Assembly (NCBI GenBank): GCA_013397845.1
Contig: VZTG01001724.1
Location: 350,644 to 414,643 of the forward strand
Direction of reading: 5' to 3'
Source of the DNA: Melanocharis versteri
Lineage: Eukaryota; Chordata; Aves; Passeriformes; Melanocharitidae
Length of the DNA stretch: 64,000 bases
The notes beneath the pieces were generated by a model. It was not told the origin of the DNA, searched no databases, and saw nothing but the letters and a program-made list of their open reading frames with translations. The translations under genes and the position numbers were made by a program. Of the stretch, positions 36,913-50,200 are shown in pieces; positions within the stretch are counted from its first letter, which is position 1; every line of letters starts with the position of its first letter.

Positions 36913-39900
36913 ATTAGCTTTCCATCCTGCTTAATGTGCAGAAGGGGTTTCAATAGGATGACAGAACATCTCAGAGCAGGCAGTACCAACTGCCAGCCAA
37001 GGGGAGCAGCCCTCAGTGGCATTGCTGGGGCCCGGGATACAGCTCTGGTGTTTGACACAGGTCCAGATTAACTGTGATGGGAATGGGCACAGGCAGCAGC
37101 AGCCCAAAAACGTGCAACACCTGAGATGCAATACAAGTGGAGTCTCTTCCTAGAGTCTCTTCCCATGCAGCAGGAGACCAGCGTGGCCATGCAGCCCTTT
37201 TAGGACTTTAGGGCTCCAAAGGCTCAGTTAGCTTTAGGTGCTACTGCAAGCATCTGTTCATGTGGGGAATCAGCCAGTGCCTCCTTCCCACTACCCCTTC
37301 ATGCAGGAGGTTTAGCATGGTCAATGAGATGGAGATGGAGCATCAACCAAGCCAGCACTGCAGGTCCAGAGGCTGGAAGAGGAGGAGGTGGGGAGAGTTT
37401 TCCCTCTGCATCAGAACTGCCCTTAAAAAAGTGCCTCTTTAGAGCCTTCCTTACACTTACACAGTCATCAACCACTAAGTAGCAGCTTGGGGAATAAGGC
37501 CAGACCAGCAACTACCAAGAATGCCTGAACTGGTGGTAGTTCAGGAGTCCTTCCTGCCAGCACTAGTGGGTTGCACAAGCAGCCACCCAGGCCCCTGGCA
37601 GGAGGAGGGACCAATACTTCCAAACAGAGAATAAAGGAATTTGCTGATATCCCACATTTTCATTCACACAAGAATCATGCAGGAGGGGAGGTGACACAGC
37701 TTCTCTTCATAATCTTCACATCCCAATTTCTGTGATTTCATAATATATGTGGGGTGAGATTTACTAACTCCCTCATATCTCGGCCCTTACATACAGTGCT
37801 GCTCAGCCAAGTCTCTCTGACTTGATTCAAATACTTCACTTTACCAAACCCCAAAGGAGCAGAAACTCTTTGCCCTGTTACCCTGCTTTGCCTGGTTGAA
37901 AAGTGACATGCAGAGTAATTGCAAGCAAAGCAGGCAAAAGAAAACAAAGCAAAACACAAACAGTCCAGAAGACTCTGAAAGCTTCAAAACCGCCAAGCCA
38001 AGGAAACAGGAAAAGGTTGCATGAAACAGCAGAATGAAGCTGAGGCCAGTGAGGAATTAGCAAAATAAGAAGGGTGGAAAACTGTTTTAACTTTTTGGTT
38101 TGTTTTGTTTTTCTGATGCAAAGCCCTAATTTGTAAGGAAAGCAATTCTACAAAGTCTCAATTTTCATTATAAAAACAAGTATCCCTAATCCTCACAGCT
38201 GCAGAAACGATGGGAAAAAAACTTGGAACTGCATTCTAGCATACCCAAACAGCAGGATAAAACAAGCAAGAAACAAAATTATTGGGTTTGAATCCTCAGG
38301 GAATTGAAGTCCAGTTTCTTGTGGGAACTACATTTCCATATTTAGTATTATAAAGACTGAATGGATGAAAGACTACAATGATGATGACAACAGAAGTATT
38401 GTAATAAGAGCAAAAGCAAGGAACAAAGTGTGCACTAAAAGAAGCAGGTTCGTACAAAAGAAAAATGCTTACTTGCTTAAGGATTTCACACTCTGTGCTG
38501 ATAGACGCTGCACCAAGACTGGAAGTCCAGACATTCTTGGATTTATTTTTTTCTATGAAGGGAACTGTTAATTTAAACTGTCTGGAGTTAAGGTCCTCAA
38601 GAGCAAGAAGCTCCAGTCACAGAATCCAAACAAATTTCCCTGTTTCATGCTGATCAAGCCAGCATTCTGCAGGATGGCCCAGCAAGGAGCACTGCACACT
38701 TTTGGTGGGTGTCTGGTTTGCTGAACAGCTCTCCCCTTAACACAGGACAGATTTGGTCCTTAATTTTGCCTGTTGATGCTCACACAGCAACTTTCTTTGT
38801 GTAAACAGATGCCTTCATCCACTTAATATTATTTTATAATTCTCAGATTTAGAGAGTGGAGCCCTTGGTTATGCTGGAATTCAGTTACGTTGTAGGACAG
38901 TCCTAGTAGTACTGAACTCTACTATAGGAGAAAGGGAAACTCCTTTGTGGAGGCCAGTACTGGTCATTTCTTAAAAGCTGGTGCAAGGAGCAATCACCAG
39001 AAACTTTCTTCAGATTTGTAACTTTTGCTTGCCAGATTTAAGGGCCAGCCTGAGAAAAGTATGAAGGAAATATGTTCCTGCTAAGACACTATTATTAGAA
39101 ATGACTATTCATGGAACAGCCATTGCTTTGGGGTATTACTGTAGCACTGCAAAACGCTACTGATAATTAATAAGTGGCTTATAAGAGCTTTGTCTTAGAA
39201 AACTGAGACCACATTTCCCATGGATGAAATAAAAACATTTTTACATTATTTATTCCTGTCAAAGAAAGTTTCCCACTAATAGCAGTGGAAGATGTTGATC
39301 AGTATACAGACTTCTTTAAAATCAGCTTAAGGACAACATTGCAATCACAACAGCATTATGTGGGGGCATTTTTGTCAGCATTGACAATTTTTATCCTGTA
39401 CAAATGGTGGTGTTTAACAAAGACATATGTTTACACAGATGGAGGAGGGAGGTTGTAGTAATGGTGTGATTGAAAGTAAATTGGATTGGTTGAGTAGCTG
39501 ATGCCAGCTGCCGTTTCAGTCTAGGAGTAGGTGGGTACTTGAGATGGGCTGTAGTCACTGGGACCAGATACTGGAAGTTTGCTGGGTACCTGTTATCATC
39601 CATTTATATGATCCTAAACCCATCACTCAGCAGCTGAGAGCTGGCTCAGGATTCAGTGAGGCATTTTGGGTTTGGGGGGTCCTATCCTGAAGGAAGGAAT
39701 GGCATTTACACATCTCTTTAGAGGCAGGCACACAGCACATAGATAAAGGCTATACTTAAGTGTCCTTACAGATCTCCAAAAGGAGAATTTATTTAAAGAC
39801 CACCCTCTCTCTCTTCCCCGATGGTGGCTGACTGTCCAACAAGCCAGACAACAGACAACAGTACTGTTGTTTAGCCAAAATAGCGTGACATTGACCTTGC

Positions 39901-42900
39901 AGAAGAAACACTGTTCCTAGAGCGCTAATGTTTTGGCTGGTCAAAGAGGGGCTTCTAAAGACAGAAGCTCATTTTCAGGATTTGGGTCTTTATGAGCTAC
40001 CGTTACTGGAATATTGAAGTAATGCAGAGGTAATGGGAATGACAACTTTTTCCCCTTAGTGCCAAGTCTCACATGACCAAAGGGTCTGCTCCTCCCCACA
40101 TCTCTGTTTACAGACCCTGCTGCAGTCTGGTGGTGATGGGTGTTGGGACAAGGGACAGAAAAGGACCAGGGAGGGCTGGGCTACATTCAAGCTTTCACTT
40201 CATTTTGTGGCATTCTCTTCTTCCTATTCTATTAATTTAAATAATGCAGGAAACTCTTACACATTCAGGGTCTTCACAAATAATAGTCAGGTGTAGCTCT
40301 CACTGTAGTTAACCAGATATCCATCCATTCTACATAAAGGTCTGCATCATGCTTCCCTATGTATTACCTTATGAACAGGGTCTCAAAAGAGCATTTTTAA
40401 AAATTTAGACACACAACAATTTTTAAAACTTCTAAAGGTATTGTTGGTGCTTTAGCCTAATAACTACCATTTCCTTTTCATATTTTCATAATAAAATCAT
40501 AGACCCTTGATTTATTGAATTGCAACTGACTATTTAGCTTTACCTGCATCAGGTTCATTATACTGGGGGTGGTGTGTGTGGAAGGCTGAAGAAAAAGGAA
40601 AACAGCACAATATGACATTCTTAACTTCTTTAGCCAGTCACAAAAATACGAACTACAAACATAGTATTAGAGAGGGCATGATTTCTGAGACATCCCAGGT
40701 GAAGAACAAGCCATTGCCAGCTTTCATTTACAGCTTCCTAGCTTTGAAGAGGGTAACACACACCTATTTGATAACAAGCACTGTGAAATTATGTTTCAAG
40801 AAGCTGTTTTCACAGTGAAGGCTTATATACAAAAAAAACTATTTACTTTTTTTTTCTTAGAACAAAGTTTTGCAGAATGGCACAGAGAATTTTCATTGCT
40901 GAAGCTGTAACAGTGAAAAAGGTTTCAAAAACCAGTCATTGTTTATTTTGTATTTGCCTGCCTGTTGAAAGGTTCGGATATAACTTCATTTAAACAGCAG
41001 GAGTATCCTTTGAGCACATGTAATTTACTGTTACAAACAGCAATGCATTTTATAAACCAGAACATCTACACATATGGAGAAACAAAACCAGCTACATTGA
41101 CTATAACAATAAGATTGCTTCAGCAGCCTAAATGACAGAGTTAATGCTCACCTATGTTAAATGGCTGCTATTTCCCTATTATAGTGGGTGATATATCTTC
41201 ATTGTTTTAGTAATGTAGCCAGCAATTGAGAGCTAAGTAGTAGCCACTCTTCACCTTCAGTAAGCTTTACAGGTATTTTATATGCAAAGAAATAGACTCC
41301 TTAAAATATGCCATTTACTACATCCCACTGAATTACAGTGTATAAACAATAATGGTTATTTGCTAAAACATTACAGCACATATTTGCTGTAGCAAAGGAG
41401 GTAAAGCCATGAAACCCAAGGACAGCGTATAAGCTTCTGGTTTTATACCCAGATTATGAACCTGAATGGCATTATCAATATTGAATGTGGGACTTCCATA
41501 TGAATAACACAGGAATTTATAATCAAAAATCTATTATGGCAGTTTAAGTTTTTATTCAGAAAAAAAATTAATCTTGCAGTAATACAAATTAAATCCTCAC
41601 CTTTAGACAGTCTCATGTAATGCTAAATTAGTGCTGTTCCTCTGGCCAGGAGCAGCCTTTCACAGATGGAAAGTCGCTTTCTCTGTGAATTGCCTCCCAC
41701 CTTCCTTCCACTCTCTCCCAGCCTTCCCAAAACCAGGACTGCCTGTGCTGGATCGTCTACCTACCTACCCTTTAAAGTTAAATGCAAAACAATGCACCAT
41801 GGATACTTGCCCAGTGAAGGAAGCACGGCCAAAAGGTCACACCGTAAAATGTACACGTTAGTGTGCTATCACTTTCCACCTGTGATATACACAAGTGCAG
41901 GAAGGGAGTTTAACCAAAACAAACTTGCTCTTGACAAGTAATTAAATAGAAACACCTCATTTATATAAAATACTGTGTTTATGGGAAGTCTGGAAAGGAG
42001 ACAACACCTCCTTAGGGAAATGTTAAAGATCAAAACCCACTAATAAAGTTAATTGCTGGAAAGAGCACAAATACCACGGTCAGGGTGGCGTTTAACTCCA
42101 GTGAAGGCAGCAGATGCCTTGGGCACCTTATGAAGAAATAGATCATGTTGTGCAAAGCTTTTGCACATATGCAAAGATAGCTGACTTTTTTTTTTTTAAC
42201 AATTCAAAAGGGTATTTGTTACTGAAAGCTCTTTGCTATCTAGAACTTCAACGAATCAGTAAGGACTATTTTGAGATGAAAACTGGCTTTTGACCATGCC
42301 TTTCAACATTGTGATGTAGCCAATATAAAACTCAATAAGGAAAGTTGCTTGTGACAGGTTTGACTTTCCTACTCCAGCCCAGGGAAGTTGACAGTGCAAA
42401 GGTCCCTCTTAAAATGGAAAGCGTTTCAGTTTATTTATGAAGTGAAGCATGAACTAAGAATCAGAGAGCCCACAAAATTTTGCACTTCCCAGGATTCCTG
42501 AGCAATTTGGGTAAACAGACTCAGTTGTGCAGTCTGTAAAATGAGGTCAGTAGAAAATCCCTTTTTTAAAGCCCTTGTGTTACGTATGTTCACGTGTCTG
42601 TGGGATCTTAGGTGTGAACAGTGTGCCAGCTGCTCCCTGCTAGCTCGCCACGGGCTCACGAGGCATCTTGCCCTCCCCTTTCACCAGCAGACATCCAGAG
42701 GGGCAGCTCCCACGGAGAAGCTGACACAGCAATTCCCTGCAGCAGTGGGTTAGCACACCATGTCCCTGAAGGACCTCAGAGAGGAGGTCTGAAACAGCGA
42801 AGTATTACCTCAAACAGTACCCCCTCACTTTCAGTATTGAAACTTAACTCGGTGCTCCAAAAGGAAATGAAAGCAACACTCCTGTCATATGGTGGGTTTG

Positions 42901-45038
42901 TGGTATTCAGATTTTTATATCTGCTACTTAAAAGACCTTTGTTATGCAAGTCAGACATATTGCCATGCACTGCTGGCACAAAACTGCTTTTGACATAAGA
43001 AGTTTGGTTCCGCTGTGATTTTATTCAGCTCCTTAGAAACAGCGGCCAGACTAGCACAAGCAGCGCTGGCTGATCAACCTGAACTGTAGCCACGGGGCAA
43101 GTATTAAACACTGCAGAAATTATTCAGCTACCAAGTTCTGTATCTTGGTAGCCACGAAGAGAGAGAGCTGCTGGGAACTTGATCCAGATAGCAGCCTTCA
43201 GATCCTAACATAATAAACAACTTCTACCATGACAACTGGCACAAAAATCTGTTAACAGTGTGCATCTCCTCTGAGATGTGTTTGTATCTTGAGACTTTAA
43301 CTGCTTTAAGGGATCTTAATTTATTCCACAGAGGAAGCTCTAACTCTTGCAGTCACTTGCGTAGTGCAACATGCACATAAATGAACAGTAACATGAAGAA
43401 ACTTTAATATAATGTAATTCTGATGTGGCACATGTGTCAGCTTACAGACGTAGACCTTGCTCTCCATGTATTATCTATATACAAGCAAAGTACTGCAAAT
43501 TAAATCAGCTTTTTTCAACCCTATTGAAAACCTGCAATGCAAGCTAAACAAAGACCATTGCCTGCCCTGTGTAAACTACAAATAGGACAATTTCTAACAG
43601 CTTTATACTAAGCTTTAGAGCAGGAATCTCAACAGGCAGTCACCCCTGGGGCTAATTAGATGCTGTACCTCACTGAAGAAGTCTCCAGTGACCCCTCCAC
43701 TCCCTCCCTTTTGCCAAGTCATGTGCTTTCAACTTTTCCTGAAGAATTACAATCAGCATCAGAGATGGGCTGAGACGTTATTCTCATCTCTGTCTGTTTT
43801 CAACCTTTAATTTTAACAGACAGGGTTGTTAACATTTTAGGAACTCAGAATAATTAAGTACAGACAAAGAAACAGTAAAGACTATACGATACAGCCTTCT
43901 GCCAAAGGAATACGGGAAGGAGTGGTGCTGCTAATTTTTATTAGGCGTGTTTTTAAACTCCGCTAGTTGACAGCTAGAACGTTGTCACAGGCAAAAAGGT
44001 GCACCCACATTTTATTTTACATTGCAGGCAGTTACAGGACTACTTCACACCTGCCAGCTTGCATCTGCCTAGGTATTCAATGTTTTCTTCCAAATTAGCC
44101 CCACACAGTACCCCCCTCACCAGCTTACACAGCCTGGGGCAAAACTCAGCCACATCAGCTATTTTTGTACAGAATAAGCCATAGGTGATTTGGAGTGGGA
44201 AAGCCAGAGTAGAATGTATTTCACTGTACTGCAGAATGCTTACAGTGCTTTGACAGCTGCTCACAGAGGCACAGCTGTGAGCCTCAATTTTGCCTCTACC
44301 TATCCCATCAGCATTTACTCTTATTAGGAGGAAACATGGTAGTGATTATTCCATTATGCTGTACACAGTGATAACCCTAGGACAATTCAGAAGCTCCCAC
44401 CATGATGCAAGGAGTGACTTCCTTGGCAACTGAATACTTTGCAACTTTTCAATGCAATACCAGTGCCATATCTCTCAGTTCCGCTTCTTTTTAGAAGCCT
44501 CTAATTTTGCAGTAATTTTTTTTTTGTCATATCCTTAGGTCAGAGCAAAAGGGTTTTCTTATTCTTCATCTGACCTCTGAAAAAGCACAAGCATTAATGA
44601 GTCTGTGCTGTGACTTCCCCTGCCGTCCACAGTTTTTTCAAAGAAATTTCTCTGGAAGTGTTGGTTCTTCTTAACTTCCCTAATGAAATATGACCTACAT
44701 AGCATCAGCTATTAAACAAACAAAAAAGCTAATGTGAAAAAAAAACCCTAATAATGAATTTGAAGTAATATCCTCAAGTACATTCTGCTTACCCACTTTT
44801 TACAAAAACTTTGTTTGAAATGTAAGCATATTCTACACATATACAAAAGCCCTGCTGTGACATACAGCAAAGGACTCACTATGACTGGACATCTGCATTC
44901 CTCTCTGTTAAATTAAAGATGAATACACTTCTAAAACCGTAAATAGCTTAAAAGAATGTCAGAACATTTAAGTATGCATCAGGTTTTCTCTAGACATTTA
45001 AAAAGGCACCAGTCATGTTTTGTTTAGTTATATTATCC
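36913..45038. other. Intergenic downstream of ARMC1, no gene seen
   Basis: 8 kb without CR1 or recognisable coding sequence. Open frames are under ~125 codons and unremarkable. Part of the right end could be distal ARMC1 3' UTR if still further polyadenylation sites are used. Confidence 0.55.
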
Positions 45039-45044
45039 TTTATT
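45039..45044 (-). terminator. Candidate distal polyadenylation signal AATAAA of ARMC1
   Basis: A canonical AATAAA on the minus strand lies ~2.06 kb after the stop, within an A/T-rich stretch. It is one of several alternatives. Which is used cannot be judged from sequence. Confidence 0.25.
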
Positions 45045-45987
45045 ATTTTACAATGTATTTCAAAAACTTTTACAGATGCCTTAAACTGTTCTACAAGAGC
45101 TGCAATACTGTCATAAAAGCACACCTACAGACCGAATGCACAAACAAACTGTAATACCTACTGGTATTGAACCATTAATATCCAAAGGGTGTAGTCTTTT
45201 AGTAAATAGATGTGCAGTAATGCAAATGCGAACAGATGTTAATGCAGAAAAACAAAACTCTGCATTCATGGCTATAGAACAGAGGACTTTTCAAACACAT
45301 TTGGTACTGTAACATTCTAGACAGCAATATGAGTAGTATTACATATTTAAAGCAATACATGCCCTGAAAAGCCTGTATTTTCAATCTGTGCGTGTAAACC
45401 GGAATCAAAAATAAACTAGATATATTAAAAAACATGAGACATCTAGTCTGCCAACAAGATTTTGTTTCTTTTTTTTTTTCCTAGAATGACAATTAACCTG
45501 GGTGGGTGAACTCTGACCTGCATTATTATTATTATTTTACATTATCATATCCTCAGCATTTCTGTAGTACTATGACAGCCTGTGGTTTTTTTATTTATTC
45601 CTTGCGCATACGCACAGGAGAATAACTTTGATGCATTAAATTTCTTTTCTGAGTCTCCAAGTGGTAAATATGATTCATATTATAGCAAATACATTACCAC
45701 AAAAAAGCACTGTATAACGACGTTTATAACATGTTTCAAAGTTCTCAGCTGTATTTCTCTGGTGCAACAAAGCAGGGGCACTGCAGCTTTCAAGCACTGT
45801 GTACTGAATCCTCTCATGCACAGTGTTTACTAACAGCTCAGATATATGTTATTCTCTACCTACAGAAGTTTTGCTTTTATTATCACTTCTGCTCACAGGA
45901 ATTACTAAGACATCTTTTAACTTATACTGTCTGTAAGTTACAGGGTAAAGCCAATTGTTTGCATATGTTTTTAAGCCAAGCTGATGT

Positions 45988-46011
45988 ACTTTCATGGGAG
46001 TCTCATGAAAG
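45988..46011 (-). repeat. Short inverted repeat in ARMC1 3' UTR region
   Basis: CTTTCATG and CATGAAAG, 8-bp arms, surround a 7-nt spacer. If the distal polyadenylation sites are used, this would be a small hairpin in the ARMC1 3' UTR. It could easily be chance. Confidence 0.5.
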
Positions 46012-46323
46012 ACATTAGGAGGAAACAGTAATTGCATATCAGGATTGTTAGGGGAAAACAAACAAAAAAGGAGTTAAAGTCAAAATTTACGAGTGTGGCA
46101 CTGTGGCAAAAGAGGCATTCTGTCCTGCTTTATACTTCAAGTTTAAAGTTTTAGTTACCATTAAATATTTCCTAACAGTAAACACCGTTTCTTAATCAAA
46201 TATAGTCTACATTCCTCTATTCTCTGCAGGCAGAGCTGCAATGGGTCATCACTACATTAGACCACAGCTTTTTCTGCTAGTCTTCCCAGCTAGCCTAAAC
46301 AGCAGTCAGTGGTATTTATTAGT

Positions 46324-46352
46324 TATATATATGTATATATATATATATATAT
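46324..46352. repeat. TA microsatellite
   Basis: The tract is tatatatatgtatatatata continuing to 46352, a (TA)n array with one TG interruption, in the ARMC1 3' UTR region. Confidence 0.9.
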
Positions 46353-47009
46353 CAGTCAGTCACACCCATCATTACAAATATGTTCTAGTTTATTTACTGT
46401 ACAATGTATGTATACATATTTGTGTTTATTCAGTCCCTTTTTTCTTATCTGAAGCACTCCAATGGTTAAGGGCAGGCTGGGAAAAAAATCAATATACATA
46501 AAAGGGTTACACATTTCAAGTCTGTAGTGATTCTAGTTTAATAGCAAAAGGGGATCCTCGTGCTCATGCTGTGAACACGGCTGGCAAAAACAAAGGCAAA
46601 AAAAAAGAGGCAGACTGTATTTTTCTCTGGAGTCAAAATCTAGAAAATTGAACAAAACAATGTTAGTCCAAAGGGATGTAGAAATGAAAAGGGCATTTCA
46701 TTCAATGTACAACTGGAGCTATTAAGAATTTTCTTTCACAGAGGCCCTGAGACTTGAGTTGAATGGATTCTCTCTACCATGTGTTTCACGTGAAGTCAAA
46801 CTTAAAGCTCTATACGTATAGCATAAACATTTGGTATATAACAGTGGACCCATTTTTAAAAAGTGAAGCAATAAAATCTACATGAAAAACTAATGAAAGA
46901 ACAATTTGATTGGAGGCCTCTGTCCTCTGACCCCTGCCCTATCAGGCTAAATGTCCAATAAAATGTAAAATGCAGCATACATTTGCTTAATCTAAAATTT
47001 TCGTGATGA

Positions 47010-47015
47010 TTTATT
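47010..47015 (-). terminator. Candidate proximal polyadenylation signal AATAAA of ARMC1
   Basis: A canonical AATAAA on the minus strand lies about 90 nt after the TGA. It is the first canonical hexamer downstream of the coding region. No transcript evidence is available. Confidence 0.4.
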
Positions 47016-47103
47016 GCAAATTGCACTTGGCAGTTCACCACACCAATGGAAAACTGGCCCCCTTGTTGGTTCATTCACACAGTCTTTTAACACCAAATAC
47101 AAG

Positions 47104-47295
47104 TCACCAATAGAAAGATCTTGATAGAAAGTTTGCTGCTGTGCTGAGCCAGCTTGCTGCACCTTCTGGGTGTGACCCAACACGAGACACTGCTTTGTCC
47201 TGTTCCTTAGTAGGGCTCTCATCTTCTGGCAAATACTCAGGTAGATCCGTGTTCTGCTCTACTTCCACTGGAGTATCTTGGAACGGAACTAGCAT
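47104..47295 (-). CDS. ARMC1: ARMC1 last coding exon, residues ~220-282 and stop
   Basis: The exon follows acceptor gttttaccag and reads MLVPFQDTPVEVEQNTDLPE, then an acidic Pro-rich linker, TKEQDKAVSRVGSHPEG, and finally ASWLSTAANFLSRSFYW before TGA (47104-47106). The ATG at its first codon is internal to the protein, not a start. The aromatic, Ser-rich C-terminal segment could form an amphipathic helix. I recall the C-terminus being implicated in mitochondrial association, but that is not shown by the sequence. Confidence 0.97.
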   Translation of the reverse strand: MLVPFQDTPVEVEQNTDLPEYLPEDESPTKEQDKAVSRVGSHPEGAASWLSTAANFLSRSFYW

Positions 47296-50200
47296 CTGGT
47301 AAAACACAACAGATTAAACTTATGTCAAATGTTGTAACTTAAAAGAATGAATCAAAGTTATAATATATACATGTTCAGGGTGACAGGCATGCACATTGTG
47401 AGACTCCTCCCCATCTCCCTATAGAGCAAGAACATAAATGGAACCTACTATGCTTAGAAGACACACAAGAAAAGGTTCGGCTTAATAGGGAAGAGAAAGT
47501 AACAAATAAATATAGACTACCTTTTAGTGTAGTTGAGAAACAAAAGCCCATCAGCAACTCCAACCAAGAAAACCCACCCTGTTGTGGGGTTCAAAGGGTT
47601 GTGACCCTTTTCATATCATTATGGAGATAATAAATTACAGTACTTTTGTCCTTCTTCTGAACAATAATTTCTGTATAACTGTTCTATGGATTCATATCCT
47701 GACATAGGATACCCTTGATTCCCCTTGTACTGGATGAGTAGCACTCACACTTAAAAAATTTTGCCTACCATCAGATGTTATGAGCACAGAGGTGCTGATA
47801 TTTAAGATACAGCTGAGCTGTAACAACTGGTATTTAGAAAGATACAGATCCTACCTCCTCACCACTTTCACTTTTCACAACTTGCTGTGCCTTCATAACT
47901 TTGGTTGATGCTATTGCCGTTGCCAGCGCCTACAAGTACACAGAACAAAAGCAAGAGCTCAGTGCAACAGAATGCAACAATGCGAGGATCTGGAGGGTTA
48001 CCAAGCACTCACCTCTGCTTTTAAATCTGAGCGAATTCGCACCACGCACCTTTGAACAGCCATTTGAAAGGTAAAACTAATAACACCTTTAATTTTCAAC
48101 AAGGCTTCTTCACAAAGATTCCTTCGAGACTGAAAAACAAACAGAAGTCCCACAACTAAATAACATACCATGTGAAAATGCTCACAACTAATTGTTAGGG
48201 TGTTCCTATATGTCTCAAAGCAGATAGTTATGAAAGTGTGGTTGAGTAACAGAAAAACTAAGACTTACATTTTAGTGCACAAATATTAGACTCTTGCCAC
48301 AAAAAAAAAAAATTTGCTTACACTTTAGAAGTCAAAGAAGGATGGAATCAACTGTAAATAATTAGAGAAAAGCGCTGAAAAGCAAAGAATGTTTTTCTCC
48401 GTGTGATCAGCTAAACAGTCCCCTCTGGTTAAGTTCTGATTGACTGAAGTGCTCATTGATGAGTAGTTAGTGTTTAAGTTGCTATTTATCAGACACCTTG
48501 GCTCCATACTGACTGAACGCATCAAAGCAGCTGTTGTATCTTTCAGCTGCTTCATCTGTGGCAGCTCACAGACATCATGGCACAGCATACGCTTAATTCT
48601 TATTTTAAAGGGAAAATATTTGGTTGATAACCCACAGAATGTCATGTTTAAAGCAAGTGACATCACCTACTGTGCTGTAACATTACATTGACCCATGCTA
48701 GCTGCATCTGAAACATTACCTTAGCATGTTCTATTTTTTTTTCCTTTTAATATTTGCACAAGATGGTTGCAACAAAAAGAATTTAGGTATACTTGGAGAG
48801 ACTGCTAGCACAGAAGGGGATAAAAAAAGATGGACTGTATCAGAAATAAACTGACAGCCTCTACACAGGTTTAAAATAATGATATACTTAACTTTTTTTT
48901 CCTGCAAGGTTTTAAATAATTAGTTATTTAAAAGCATATTTGCACTAGTTACCAAATAATCACTGGTCAGTATTTGCTGTAAGCACAACAAGCAAATTAA
49001 ATTCTTATAATCTCTGGAAGAGCCAACTGAAGCAGTTTGAGGGTTTTTTTTAGCAGTTTAGCAGATATATATTGAAACAATCCATTTGTGTAAGCTTATG
49101 TATTGAAATAGCTAACATTTTTGCGTTTTATAAAAAATAACTTTGTCAGATAGACTACCTTTACTATAAAAAGGAAACATTTGATGCAAAGATGATAGGC
49201 TGCCTTACACAAGTGGAAGTTGAAACCTACTTCTGGACACAGGAAGCAACACATTCATAGCTTCTTAGCCTAAACAAATAAATTCATACATGGGTGTATA
49301 GCAATTCTGTGACAGAATTCAGCTTTTTACTCTTAAGATCCCAGGTGAATCACAGCCACCTCAGTTTAATTCAAAATGAGGCTTTCAGTGATCAGATAAC
49401 TGGTGAATCATTTCTTAAAAGACAAAACTTATTAAGGTCCACACCAACTCCTCAAAAAGCTGGCAGTTTGGCAGCCACTAGCTTTGCTGCACAGACATAC
49501 TTTGCAAAAGACATTTGACTAGCAGGTAGCCACAAACCCCAGCAATACACAACTAAACATCTTTCTGCATGGTACTCCTGAAGCATGGACACAGGCAAAA
49601 TTTAGGTTATTTCCTTGCATACCAAACCCTGATTACCATGCCCCTCACAAATACTACGAAAACGAACAGACTAGAAAACTGACTGAGGGGCATGAGACAA
49701 ACTCCTGAAATACTGCCTTGTTTTTTACCTTTATCACCAAGTTTGATTATTAGATCTTAAAATTAAAACACCTGACCTCACATTAACCAGCAAACAACCT
49801 TTCCCCTCTCTTCCTAAAACAATCAATATCTACTATTTGAGGTTTCGAAATCCACAAGCATTTGTAGGATCTGCAACTATTCCTAACAGCAGCTTCCATT
49901 TACAAATGTAAATGACTGAGAACACCATGTCTAAAGCTCTGTGTTTACTCACTATGCCTTTTCAAACTCATACATGCAACCTAATAGTCTCTGCTACTTA
50001 AGTCAGGAGTAAACTACTGAATGAAACTAAATGGCTCTTGTTGCTCACAAGCTTTATCACCCTCCCAGTCCCAACATATCATAGCATTTAAAACATCATT
50101 ATGGGGATGTTTAACTTCTGGTGAGCACCTCTCAACATTTCTTTAATCATCCGATGAAATACAGAGCTACGTACACCAGCTATATCAGCCTCTGCACAGC

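Larger units (their letters stand above)
45039..47103 (-). other. ARMC1: ARMC1 3' UTR region (distal limit uncertain)
   Basis: This is minus-strand sequence directly downstream of the ARMC1 stop codon, with no coding continuation. It contains several AATAAA hexamers (read as tttatt on the plus strand) at 47010-47015, 46425-46430, 46389-46394, 46315-46320, 45590-45599 (two overlapping) and 45039-45044. It has a TA dinucleotide tract at ~46324-46352 and no CR1 insertion, which fits a transcribed UTR. The actual end cannot be fixed from sequence: use of the first signal gives a UTR of ~100 nt, the last ~2 kb. Confidence 0.4.
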
